DNA of 40,605 nt, taken from NCBI GenBank assembly GCA_900544725.1, contig UQWK01000013.1:1-40605 (forward strand), in the 5' to 3' direction. Shown piece after piece: positions 22,748 through 30,683 of the stretch (within the stretch, counting starts at the first letter, position 1; each line of letters begins with the position of its first letter). The DNA is from an uncultured Collinsella sp. GTDB taxonomy: Bacteria > Actinomycetota > Coriobacteriia > Coriobacteriales > Coriobacteriaceae. A program made the translations under genes and the position numbers. The notes under the pieces are model-generated. The model was not told the origin of the DNA, made no database searches, and worked only from the letters and a program-made list of their open reading frames with translations.

Positions 22748-24669
22748 GCCTGGGCGCGCTCGGCATTCCATGCAACAAGCGCCTCGTGGACCGCTTTGGC
22801 GACGTCGGCCGGAACGCCTCGAACTTCTGCAATCTCCTGCTCGCTTGCTGCGCGCAAACGCTTCATCGAGCCAAAATGGCGCATAATGGCCCGTTTTCTG
22901 GTGGGTCCCACACCCGGAACGTCGTCAAGAACCGAAACCGTCATAGCCTTATCGCGCAACTCGCGGTGGAAGGTAATCGCAAATCGGTGGGATTCATCGC
23001 GAACCTGCTTGATCAGATAAAGCGAAGCGGAGCCGGTCGGCAGCACGACGGGAGTCTCGTCCCACGGCACGAAAACCTCCTCATCGGCCTTTGCCAAGCC
23101 ACAAACTGGTATATCGAGACCGAGTGCCTCGAGTTGCTTAATTGCAGCGGTCAATTGCGGCTTGCCGCCATCGACTACGAGCAAATCGGGGCGCGAGCCA
23201 AAGCGCTCGTCCGCCATGCGCTCGGGAGCATAGCGACGCCCCAGGACCTCGGACATCGATACGAAGTCGTTCGCCTCGTCCAATTCGGCCTGAATTTTAA
23301 AGCGACGATACTGGCCCTTGTCGGCACGGCCGTTGGTAAATACCACCATCGAAGCGACGGTAAAGGTGCCGTGCAACGTCGAGATATCGAAGCACTCGAT
23401 GCGCAACGGCGGCGCAGGCAGCGCCAGCGCGCTTTCGAGCTCCAGGAGCGCCTGATTGGTGCGATCATCAGCATACCCCGTGCGCATCATGTAGCGCATG
23501 AGGGCATGGCGCGCATTTTTGGAAGCCATATCGAGCAGGCGGTGCTTTTCGCCGCGCTGTGGCCTACGGAGATGGCAAGAGCGTTCTCGCTTGCCCGCAA
23601 GCCACTCCCCCAACGCTTCGGCATCCTCAAGCTCGACAGAGAGATTGATCTCGGCTGGAATATCAGCCGTCTCGTCGTAATAGCGCTTAAGAAAGCCAGA
23701 TTGAAGCTCTTCCTCGTCGACATCCAGGCCTTTATCGAGGATGAACTCACAAGTTCGAACCGTTCGGCCCTCGCGAACGACAAAGACACAGGCGGCAGAG
23801 ATAGTCTCTTCTCGATAGAAGCCGATGACGTCGATATCGACGCTTGACGGAAAAACGACCTGTTGGCGATCGTCCAGGCCCCTAATGACTTCCAGGCGAC
23901 GCTTGACGCGCGCCGCACGCTCAAAATCGAGCGTCTCGGCTGCCTCCGTCATCTCGGACGTAAGCTCGTCGACGACATCCTTGCGATGGCCCGACAAGAA
24001 ACGTTCGACACGCTTGACGTTCTTGGCATAGTCGGCAGGCGAAATCGCGCCGACGCATGCGCCCGGTCCGCGCCCGACATGGTAGTCAAAGCAGGGACGC
24101 CCGTTTTGCGCGCAAATCATATTGACGATGTCTTCTTCGCCCTTATGAGATTCGACGATGCGGCGGCAGCGGCGCCATTCCGCACAGGATGCCGAGCAAA
24201 TAGGAATAACCTTGCGTAGCGTATCGATGGTCTCACGCGCCGCACGGCTATCGGTATAGGGGCCAAAATAGCGCGTTCCCGGTTTATGACGCTCTCGCGT
24301 GTATTTAATAGCCGGAAACAAGTCGCTCTTGGTAATGGCGATAAAGGGATAGCTTTTATCGTCTTTGAGATCGACGTTAAAGTACGGATGGTACTGGCCA
24401 ATCAGATTGCGCTCGAGCACCAATGCCTCGTGCTCGGTCTCCACCACGATATAGTCGAAGCTCGCCACCAGCTGCATCATGAGCGGAATCTTTTGACGCT
24501 CGTCCTGCAGCGTCACGTATTGACGCATACGGGCACGCAAGTTTTTTGCCTTGCCCACATAGATGACATCGCCCTTGGCATCTTTCCAAAGGTAGCAGCC
24601 GGGTTGCGTGGGAACGCGCGAAACCTGTTCGGCAAGTGTTGGAATGTTGTCGTGACCTGCCACATGCAC
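22723..24669 (-). CDS. uvrC: Excinuclease ABC subunit C
   Basis: This 648-residue nuclease cuts DNA on both sides of a lesion in nucleotide excision repair. It has the GIY-YIG nuclease domain (QPGCYLWKDAKGDVIYVGKA, about 20-40), a UVR motif (about 200-235), the RNase H-like C-terminal nuclease region with LLVVDGGKPQL, and helix-hairpin-helix motifs near VPGVGPTRKRAIMRHFG. The length is normal. The start is a GTG at 24669, directly abutting the murJ stop; a second GTG two codons later is also possible. It is the last gene of ybaK-murJ-uvrC. Confidence 0.95.
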   Translation of the reverse strand: MHVAGHDNIPTLAEQVSRVPTQPGCYLWKDAKGDVIYVGKAKNLRARMRQYVTLQDERQKIPLMMQLVASFDYIVVETEHEALVLERNLIGQYHPYFNVDLKDDKSYPFIAITKSDLFPAIKYTRERHKPGTRYFGPYTDSRAARETIDTLRKVIPICSASCAEWRRCRRIVESHKGEEDIVNMICAQNGRPCFDYHVGRGPGACVGAISPADYAKNVKRVERFLSGHRKDVVDELTSEMTEAAETLDFERAARVKRRLEVIRGLDDRQQVVFPSSVDIDVIGFYREETISAACVFVVREGRTVRTCEFILDKGLDVDEEELQSGFLKRYYDETADIPAEINLSVELEDAEALGEWLAGKRERSCHLRRPQRGEKHRLLDMASKNARHALMRYMMRTGYADDRTNQALLELESALALPAPPLRIECFDISTLHGTFTVASMVVFTNGRADKGQYRRFKIQAELDEANDFVSMSEVLGRRYAPERMADERFGSRPDLLVVDGGKPQLTAAIKQLEALGLDIPVCGLAKADEEVFVPWDETPVVLPTGSASLYLIKQVRDESHRFAITFHRELRDKAMTVSVLDDVPGVGPTRKRAIMRHFGSMKRLRAASEQEIAEVRGVPADVAKAVHEALVAWNAERAQASANRSEI

Positions 24670-26973
24670 CTACTTGCGACGAAGCAGCGCCGAGACCTCG
24701 GGCATCTTAAAGACGAAGGCAAGGCCAAAAGTCACGGCGAGCGAGACGACGCCTGCAACACAAACGTAGCCCAGGGTAATAAGGATCGAACTGCCAAGCA
24801 TTCCGACAAAGTGCTCAAGTGCCCACATGACGCCGACGCCCGCGGCAGCGCCCAAGCCACCGAACAACAGGCCGAAGAAACCGCCATGTAGGATAGACTT
24901 GACCTGAAGGCCATGCAGACGACGGCGCAGCCACCACAGTGAACATCCGACCAAGACCACGTAGTCAACGACGTACGAAAGCGCAATTGCCGGCATACCG
25001 TAGCCCAGTACCACGCCAAACAGCAGCACCGAACCGGCCTGACCGATAGCGGAGTACAGGCAATAGCGGCTATAAGGTTTCATATCGAGCAGGGCCGAGA
25101 AGCTCTTCTGCATCAGCACGACCACGCCGTAGAGCGGCAGGGAAAGTGCCAGATAGATAAGGAACTCCGACACCAGCGCCACACCGGATTCATCGAACTT
25201 GCCGGCGCAGTAGATCATGTTGAGCGGACGGGCGAAGACGATCAGGTACATCGCAAACGGAATCAGGAAGAAGAGCATCTGGGCGACACCGCGCGAAATG
25301 CCCGTGCGGACGCTGTCGTAATCCTTCTCCTGCGCATCGTGAGAGAGTTCGGTATAGAGTGCCGTCGAAAGCGAGGCGGCGATCAGCGCATAGGGCAGCG
25401 TGTACCACAGGCGCGCATATGCGATGACGGAAGGGCCGGTCTCGGGCTGCACCACCAGCGCGGCGGCATTGGTAATGGAGGTCGAGACAAACATGCACAC
25501 CGTGGCGAGCAGCGTCGGGATACCAAGCGCAATCGTCTGTCGCAGCGCGGGGTCCTTAAAGTCGATATGGATATGAGGATGCACGCCATGCTTGCCGAGC
25601 GCGGGAATCTGGCAGGCCATCTGGACAAAGACGCCGAGGGTCGTACCGGCTGCGATCAAGATAATGCCGACCCGCTCGCCAAATTGTGCAGACACAGGAG
25701 CAAAGCCCATAAAGCTGGCGATGACGATGACGTTGTTGAGAACCGGGGCAAACGTCGACCAGAAGTAGTCGCGGTGTGCGTTGAGAACACCCGAGAACAC
25801 CGAGCCCAAGCCATAAAACAGAATTTGGATAGCAAAGAAGCGGAACATGAACGCAGCGGTATCCATGCTGTCGCCATTACCCGAAAGGAACGACTGCGTC
25901 CAAATAAAGCCGGGAGCAAACACGGTGCCCAGCAGCGAGATGCCGCCCAGCACCAGAAGCAGAATACCGAGCAGGTTGCCGACATACTCGTTCGATGCCT
26001 CGCGGCCCTGCTCGCGCCTCACGCCCATATAAACCGGCAAAAACGCCGTAACGAGCATGCCACCCATCACGAGCTCGTAGAGCATGTTGGGCAGGTTGTT
26101 GGCAACCTGATAGGAGGACGAGAGCAGCGACATGCCGATGGCGGCCGCCATGGCCCACGTGCGGATAAACCCGGTGACGCGCGACACGATGGTCAGCACG
26201 GTCATGAGGCCAGCAGAACGACCAACCGTGGAGTAGTCCGAAGAACCCATATCGTCTACGTCGTCCTGAGAGTCCTCATGAACCTCATCTTGTGGCAGCA
26301 AATCGTCCACGACGGCAAAGGAGCCGGTCATCGCAAAGGGATCGTCAACCAAAACGGCGTCATCAGCAGGTGCGGCGTCATCGCTGTTCGGCATGTTGTT
26401 ACCGGATACGGCATCATCATCGAATATGACATGGTCGCCAAACACCGTGTCAACTTCTTTGGCGGCGACGGTTCGGGCAGAAAACGACAGAGGGTCCCAG
26501 TCGTCATCACCGTCGATGGCCACGCCCTCGACGGGATCGGTCGAACCAAGCGGCGACCATTCGTCATCCGAAAGAAGCGGCTCGTCATCATCATGAACCG
26601 CGGGCTTGGCGGAACGAGCGACAGGAGCGCTCTGCGGCGTGCTCTTTCCCTGGGCTGCCATCAAAAACACCGCCGTCTCATCGGGACGCGGCACACGAGG
26701 AGCCTCGGAGGCGACCGGCGTCACGCTGGCGCTCGATTGAGCGGCGGCCAAAAAGACAGCCGTCTCATCGGGACGAGCCGAAGAAAGAACCGTACGGGGA
26801 AGCGCCGTGCCGGCACCGGCGGCACGCAAGTACACGGCCGTCTCGCCCGGGTCAGCGGCAGCGGACCAGGCGTTTCGAATCTCGTTATCGAACGAAGCAG
26901 CCTCGGGCGCGGTCGCCTGAGGAGCCGACCCTTTTGCAAAGTGAGCTCCGCGCTTTGATTCTTCCTGCGGCAT
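24670..26973 (-). CDS. murJ: Lipid II flippase MurJ (MviN) with long N-terminal extension
   Basis: This 767-residue protein has a C-terminal MurJ/MviN core from about residue 252, with about 14 membrane spans; it begins RSAGLMTVLTIVSRVTGFIRT. The core flips the peptidoglycan precursor lipid II across the membrane. The N-terminal 250 residues are not part of the usual fold. They contain three near-repeats (ETAVYLRAA at 44-52, DETAVFLAAA at 69-78, DETAVFLMAA at 98-107), two DDxWxPL copies (near 136-142 and 157-162) and a very acidic stretch to about 243. The extension should be cytoplasmic and disordered, and may be a phosphorylation or docking segment. The ATG is 3 nt past the ybaK stop. Confidence 0.92.
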   Translation of the reverse strand: MPQEESKRGAHFAKGSAPQATAPEAASFDNEIRNAWSAAADPGETAVYLRAAGAGTALPRTVLSSARPDETAVFLAAAQSSASVTPVASEAPRVPRPDETAVFLMAAQGKSTPQSAPVARSAKPAVHDDDEPLLSDDEWSPLGSTDPVEGVAIDGDDDWDPLSFSARTVAAKEVDTVFGDHVIFDDDAVSGNNMPNSDDAAPADDAVLVDDPFAMTGSFAVVDDLLPQDEVHEDSQDDVDDMGSSDYSTVGRSAGLMTVLTIVSRVTGFIRTWAMAAAIGMSLLSSSYQVANNLPNMLYELVMGGMLVTAFLPVYMGVRREQGREASNEYVGNLLGILLLVLGGISLLGTVFAPGFIWTQSFLSGNGDSMDTAAFMFRFFAIQILFYGLGSVFSGVLNAHRDYFWSTFAPVLNNVIVIASFMGFAPVSAQFGERVGIILIAAGTTLGVFVQMACQIPALGKHGVHPHIHIDFKDPALRQTIALGIPTLLATVCMFVSTSITNAAALVVQPETGPSVIAYARLWYTLPYALIAASLSTALYTELSHDAQEKDYDSVRTGISRGVAQMLFFLIPFAMYLIVFARPLNMIYCAGKFDESGVALVSEFLIYLALSLPLYGVVVLMQKSFSALLDMKPYSRYCLYSAIGQAGSVLLFGVVLGYGMPAIALSYVVDYVVLVGCSLWWLRRRLHGLQVKSILHGGFFGLLFGGLGAAAGVGVMWALEHFVGMLGSSILITLGYVCVAGVVSLAVTFGLAFVFKMPEVSALLRRK

Positions 26974-26976
26974 CGC

Positions 26977-27477
26977 TCAGTCCTCTCTCGTGATCGGGGC
27001 AACCGTCGCCCCGCAAAATGCAACTAAGTCATCGGGAGCAAGCTCAAGCTGATAGCCGCGCTTGCCACCCGAGATAAAAATGGTATCCCAAAGGACGCAT
27101 GTCTCATCGATCAGCGTCCGGAAGCGCTTTTTCATACCGACCGGGCTGCAACCGCCGCGGACATACCCCGTCGCGGCAAGCAAATCTTTGACATGCATCA
27201 TGGTCAGCGACTTTTCGCCTGCGGCGCGCGCGGCGGCCTTGAGGTCGAGCTCGTCGGCAACGGGAATGCAGCACACGACATGGTCGTTGGACGGCGTCGT
27301 GCAGACCAGGGTCTTAAATCCCTGACCGGGCTCCTCGCCAAGCTGCTCGGAAATCGCGACGCCCAGACCTGACGATTCATCGCCATCGTCTTCGTACGTA
27401 TGGAGAACATAGGAGATGCCGGCGCTTTCCAGCTCGCGCATCGCATTGGTTTTCGGCGTCTTAACAGCCTTTGCCAT
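26977..27477 (-). CDS. ybaK: Aminoacyl-tRNA deacylase, YbaK/EbsC family (Cys-tRNA(Pro) deacylase)
   Basis: This 166-residue single-domain editing protein hydrolyses mischarged tRNA, typically Cys-tRNA(Pro). The catalytic-site lysine in GFKTLVC, CCIPVADELDLKAAA and the signature GYVRGGCSPVGMKK are all as in the YbaK/EbsC family. The ATG at 27477 follows GGAAAGGA; a longer reading lacks family similarity. It leads the ybaK-murJ-uvrC operon. Confidence 0.92.
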   Translation of the reverse strand: MAKAVKTPKTNAMRELESAGISYVLHTYEDDGDESSGLGVAISEQLGEEPGQGFKTLVCTTPSNDHVVCCIPVADELDLKAAARAAGEKSLTMMHVKDLLAATGYVRGGCSPVGMKKRFRTLIDETCVLWDTIFISGGKRGYQLELAPDDLVAFCGATVAPITRED

Positions 27478-27556
27478 GGCACATCCTTTCCCTCGCAGAG
27501 CGACGCAAGGATTAAGTATAGGGCCAATTCCGCCGCATATGCCATCTCGACACACA

Positions 27557-27593
27557 GAAGCGCCACCGAATCAGAAGGAATCGGCGGCGCTTC
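27557..27593 (-). terminator. Strong hairpin after uvrA
   Basis: Read as minus-strand RNA, GAAGCGCCGCCGA pairs with UCGGUGGCGCUUC (13 bp with one G-U) across an 11-nt loop. The tail UGUGUGUCG is only moderately U-rich. It lies about 18 nt after the uvrA stop and is probably its terminator, perhaps leaky. Confidence 0.65.
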
Positions 27594-27610
27594 GGTACTA
27601 CAACGTCTCT

Positions 27611-30490
27611 TTACTGTACGTCGAGCTGCGCCTGACGCTCACGGTCACGCTTGAGCAGCGGCGCCAAGAACTTGCCCGTGTAGCTCTGCGAACATGCCGC
27701 GACTTGCTCCGGCGTGCCTGAGACCACGACGGTTCCGCCGCCATTGCCGCCTTCGGGGCCCATATCGATCAGGCGGTCGGCAACCTTGATGACATCAAGG
27801 TTGTGCTCGATCACCAGAACCGTGTTGCCCGCATCGACCAGGCGCTGCAAAACGTCGAGCAGCTGGCGAACATCCTCAAAATGAAGGCCGGTTGTAGGCT
27901 CGTCCAAAATGTAGAACGTCTTACCTGTCTGACGACGATGAAGCTCCTTGGCGAGCTTCACGCGCTGCGCCTCGCCGCCCGAAAGCGTCGTAGCGGGCTG
28001 GCCCAAGCTCACGTAGCCCAGACCCACGTCATATAGGGTCTGCAGTTTGCGCTTAATCTGCGGGATATTCCCAAAGAAAGCCAGTGCTTCGGTGACACTC
28101 ATGTCGAGCACGTCCGAGATCGTCTTGCCGCGGTAGGTAACCTCGAGTGTCTCGCGGTTATAACGCTTGCCGCCACATACCTCACAGGGGACATAGATAT
28201 CGGGAAGGAAGTGCATCTCGATCTTGATCTGGCCATCGCCCTTGCACGCCTCGCAGCGACCGCCGCTTACGTTAAAGGAGAAACGTCCCGGCGAGTAGCC
28301 GCGCGCCTTCGACTCCGGCGTGCTTGCAAATAGCGCACGCAGATCATCCCACAAGCCAATATAGGTCGCAGGGTTCGAACGCGGCGTGCGACCGATCGGC
28401 GACTGGTCGATATCGATTACCTTATCGATGCACTCGATGCCCTCAATCTTCTTGTACGGCCCCACGGGACGCGTCGAACGATGGATGGCATTCGTAAGCG
28501 CGGGCGCAATCGTATCGGTGACCAGGGAGCTCTTGCCCGATCCCGAAACACCGGTAACGACTGTGAGCGTACCGAACTCAATCTTGGCGGTAACGTTTTT
28601 GAGGTTGTTAGCGCGGGCGCCCGTGATCTTAAGACAGCCGCGGCCGGGCTTGCGGCGCTCATCGGGCACGCGGATCATCCGCTTGCCGGTCAAATAAGCA
28701 CCCGTCATGGAATCGGGGCACGCCATGATATCGGCAGGCGTTCCCGCGGCGACCACGTGTCCGCCGTTAACGCCCGCGCCGGGACCCATATCGATCACGT
28801 AGTCGGCAGCGCGAATAGTATCTTCGTCGTGCTCGACGACGATAACGGTATTACCGATATCGCGCAAGCGCTCGAGCGTCTTGATCAGGCGCTCGTTGTC
28901 GCGTTGGTGAAGGCCGATCGACGGCTCGTCCAGAATGTACAGAACGCCCATGAGGCCGGCGCCGATCTGCGTTGCCAGGCGAATGCGCTGTGCCTCACCG
29001 CCGGAAAGCGTCGCCGAGGCGCGATCGAGCGTCAGATAGTCGAGTCCGACATCGACCAGAAAACGAAGGCGCTCCAGGATTTCCTTGACGATGCGACCGC
29101 CGATAAACTGCTGACGCTCGGTAAGCTCCAGGCCCTCAAAAAACTCGAGCGACTCACGACACGACAGGCAGCAGACGTCGTAAATGGACTTGCCGCCCAC
29201 GGTGACGGCAAGCATCTCGGGACGCAGGCGAGCACCATGACAGCTCGAGCATGGCTCTTCGCGAATGTATTTCTCCAAGCGAGTCCTGGTGTTCTCGTTC
29301 GTCGTCTCGTTGTAGCGCTCGTACAGGATGTTGCGCACACCCGAGAACTTAGTGTCCCACTGGCTGCGACGCCCATCGAGCTTTTGATAGTCGACCGAAA
29401 TCTTCGTGTCGCCCATGCCATCCAAAAACGCACGACGCACCCGCGGGGGCAGGTCCTCCCATGGCGTATCGGCACTCACCTTAAAGTGTTTGCAGACCGC
29501 GGCAAAAATCTGTGGATAATAGTTGGAATTGCCGAACAGGCTGCCAAAGACTCCGTCGGCAATCGACTTTGAGGGGTCTTCAATCAGTGCCTCGGCATCG
29601 ACTGTCTTTTTAAAGCCCAGGCCGTCGCACTCGGGACATGCACCATAGGGCGCGTTGAACGAGAAATCGCGCGGCTGCAGGTCGTCGATGGAATGCCCGT
29701 GCTCCGGGCACGCCAGCGCCAGCGAATACTCCAGCAGCTCGCCCTCGGTTCCCTCGGGAGCGTCGCGGTCGGGCAGCGTGTACACGCTCACGTTACCGTG
29801 CGCCAGTGCCGTCGCCTGCTCAACGGACTCGGCAATGCGACCCAGGGAGTTCTCTCGAATCACGATACGGTCAACCACGACCTCAATGTCGTGTTTGAAC
29901 TTCTTGTCCAGGTCGATAGGGTCGTCAAGCGAGCGCACCTCGCCGTCGACGCGCACACGGCTAAAGCCCTCCGCACGCAGGTCCTCAAACAGCTTGGCGT
30001 ATTCGCCCTTGCGTCCACGAACCACCGGCGCCAACACAAACGCGCGGCGGCCCTCCCCCGCCGCCAGCACCTTGTCGGCGACCTGATCGGTCGTCTGACG
30101 CTCAATGACACGACCGCACTCAGGACAGTGCGGCGTTCCCACGCGAGCAAACAGCAGACGCAGATAGTCATAAATCTCGGTTACGGTGCCCACCGTCGAG
30201 CGTGGGTTTTTGGACGTCGTCTTCTGATCGATCGACACAGCCGGCGACAGACCGTCAATCGAGTCCAGATCGGGCTTGTCCATCTGGCCCAAAAACTGAC
30301 GCGCATAGCTCGAAAGGCTCTCGACGTAACGGCGCTGGCCCTCGGCATAGATGGTATCGAACGCCAGTGAGCTCTTGCCCGATCCGGAAAGACCGGTTAT
30401 GACCACGAGCTGGTCACGCGGAATGGAAACACCGATATCGCGCAGGTTATGCTCGCGCGCGCCGCGAATAACGATAGAAGAATCAGACAT
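27611..30490 (-). CDS. uvrA: Excinuclease ABC subunit A
   Basis: This 959-residue DNA damage sensor of nucleotide excision repair has two ABC ATPase modules. The first Walker A is GLSGSGKSS near residue 30 and the second is GVSGSGKSS in the C-terminal half, each with its signature (LSGGEAQRIRLA and LSGGEAQRVKLA). Zinc-binding cysteine pairs are seen in CPECGRV, CPECDGL and CEACKGDG/CEVCGGK. The length is typical. The ATG follows AAGGAG, and a probable LexA box lies 62 nt upstream. It is divergent from the LtaS-like gene. Confidence 0.97.
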   Translation of the reverse strand: MSDSSIVIRGAREHNLRDIGVSIPRDQLVVITGLSGSGKSSLAFDTIYAEGQRRYVESLSSYARQFLGQMDKPDLDSIDGLSPAVSIDQKTTSKNPRSTVGTVTEIYDYLRLLFARVGTPHCPECGRVIERQTTDQVADKVLAAGEGRRAFVLAPVVRGRKGEYAKLFEDLRAEGFSRVRVDGEVRSLDDPIDLDKKFKHDIEVVVDRIVIRENSLGRIAESVEQATALAHGNVSVYTLPDRDAPEGTEGELLEYSLALACPEHGHSIDDLQPRDFSFNAPYGACPECDGLGFKKTVDAEALIEDPSKSIADGVFGSLFGNSNYYPQIFAAVCKHFKVSADTPWEDLPPRVRRAFLDGMGDTKISVDYQKLDGRRSQWDTKFSGVRNILYERYNETTNENTRTRLEKYIREEPCSSCHGARLRPEMLAVTVGGKSIYDVCCLSCRESLEFFEGLELTERQQFIGGRIVKEILERLRFLVDVGLDYLTLDRASATLSGGEAQRIRLATQIGAGLMGVLYILDEPSIGLHQRDNERLIKTLERLRDIGNTVIVVEHDEDTIRAADYVIDMGPGAGVNGGHVVAAGTPADIMACPDSMTGAYLTGKRMIRVPDERRKPGRGCLKITGARANNLKNVTAKIEFGTLTVVTGVSGSGKSSLVTDTIAPALTNAIHRSTRPVGPYKKIEGIECIDKVIDIDQSPIGRTPRSNPATYIGLWDDLRALFASTPESKARGYSPGRFSFNVSGGRCEACKGDGQIKIEMHFLPDIYVPCEVCGGKRYNRETLEVTYRGKTISDVLDMSVTEALAFFGNIPQIKRKLQTLYDVGLGYVSLGQPATTLSGGEAQRVKLAKELHRRQTGKTFYILDEPTTGLHFEDVRQLLDVLQRLVDAGNTVLVIEHNLDVIKVADRLIDMGPEGGNGGGTVVVSGTPEQVAACSQSYTGKFLAPLLKRDRERQAQLDVQ

Positions 30491-30551
30491 GGAAGCTCCT
30501 TGCCTCCTACAACTTCAAATCACACTGACGATGAGTTTAGCGCACTCGACG

Positions 30552-30565
30552 CGCACAGATGTTCG
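30552..30565 (-). promoter_or_regulatory. Probable LexA (SOS) box of uvrA
   Basis: On the minus strand CGAACATCTGTGCG matches the Gram-positive LexA consensus CGAACATATGTTCG at 12 of 14 positions, with one half-site perfect. It is 62 nt upstream of the uvrA ATG, as expected for an SOS-controlled repair gene. Confidence 0.6.
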
Positions 30566-30633
30566 TAATACAAGATTCGCAGACCTTTTGCTTTGCGTAT
30601 CGGGTGCTTTGTTTCTCGAAATGCCGGGAAAAG

Positions 30634-30671
30634 GTTACAGTAATCTAATAATGAACTTAATTTGCTGTAAC
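30634..30671 (+). promoter_or_regulatory. Inverted repeat in the leader of the LtaS-like gene
   Basis: GTTACAG (30634-30640) and CTGTAAC (30665-30671) are a perfect 7-bp inverted repeat around an AT-rich centre (TAATCTAATAATG). The second arm runs directly into the GAGG ribosome binding site of the downstream gene. It could be an operator around a -10 or a weak translational hairpin. Confidence 0.35.
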
Positions 30672-30683
30672 AGAGGAACGTCC

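Noticed and set aside
25339..26958. 539-codon plus-strand frame opposite murJ
   Set aside because: Arg/His/Gly-rich antisense shadow, no plausible start site.
30351..30683. Longer N-terminal reading of the LtaS-like gene starting inside uvrA
   Set aside because: It overlaps uvrA on the opposite strand, its translation is the uvrA mirror, and a good ribosome binding site precedes the ATG at 30684.
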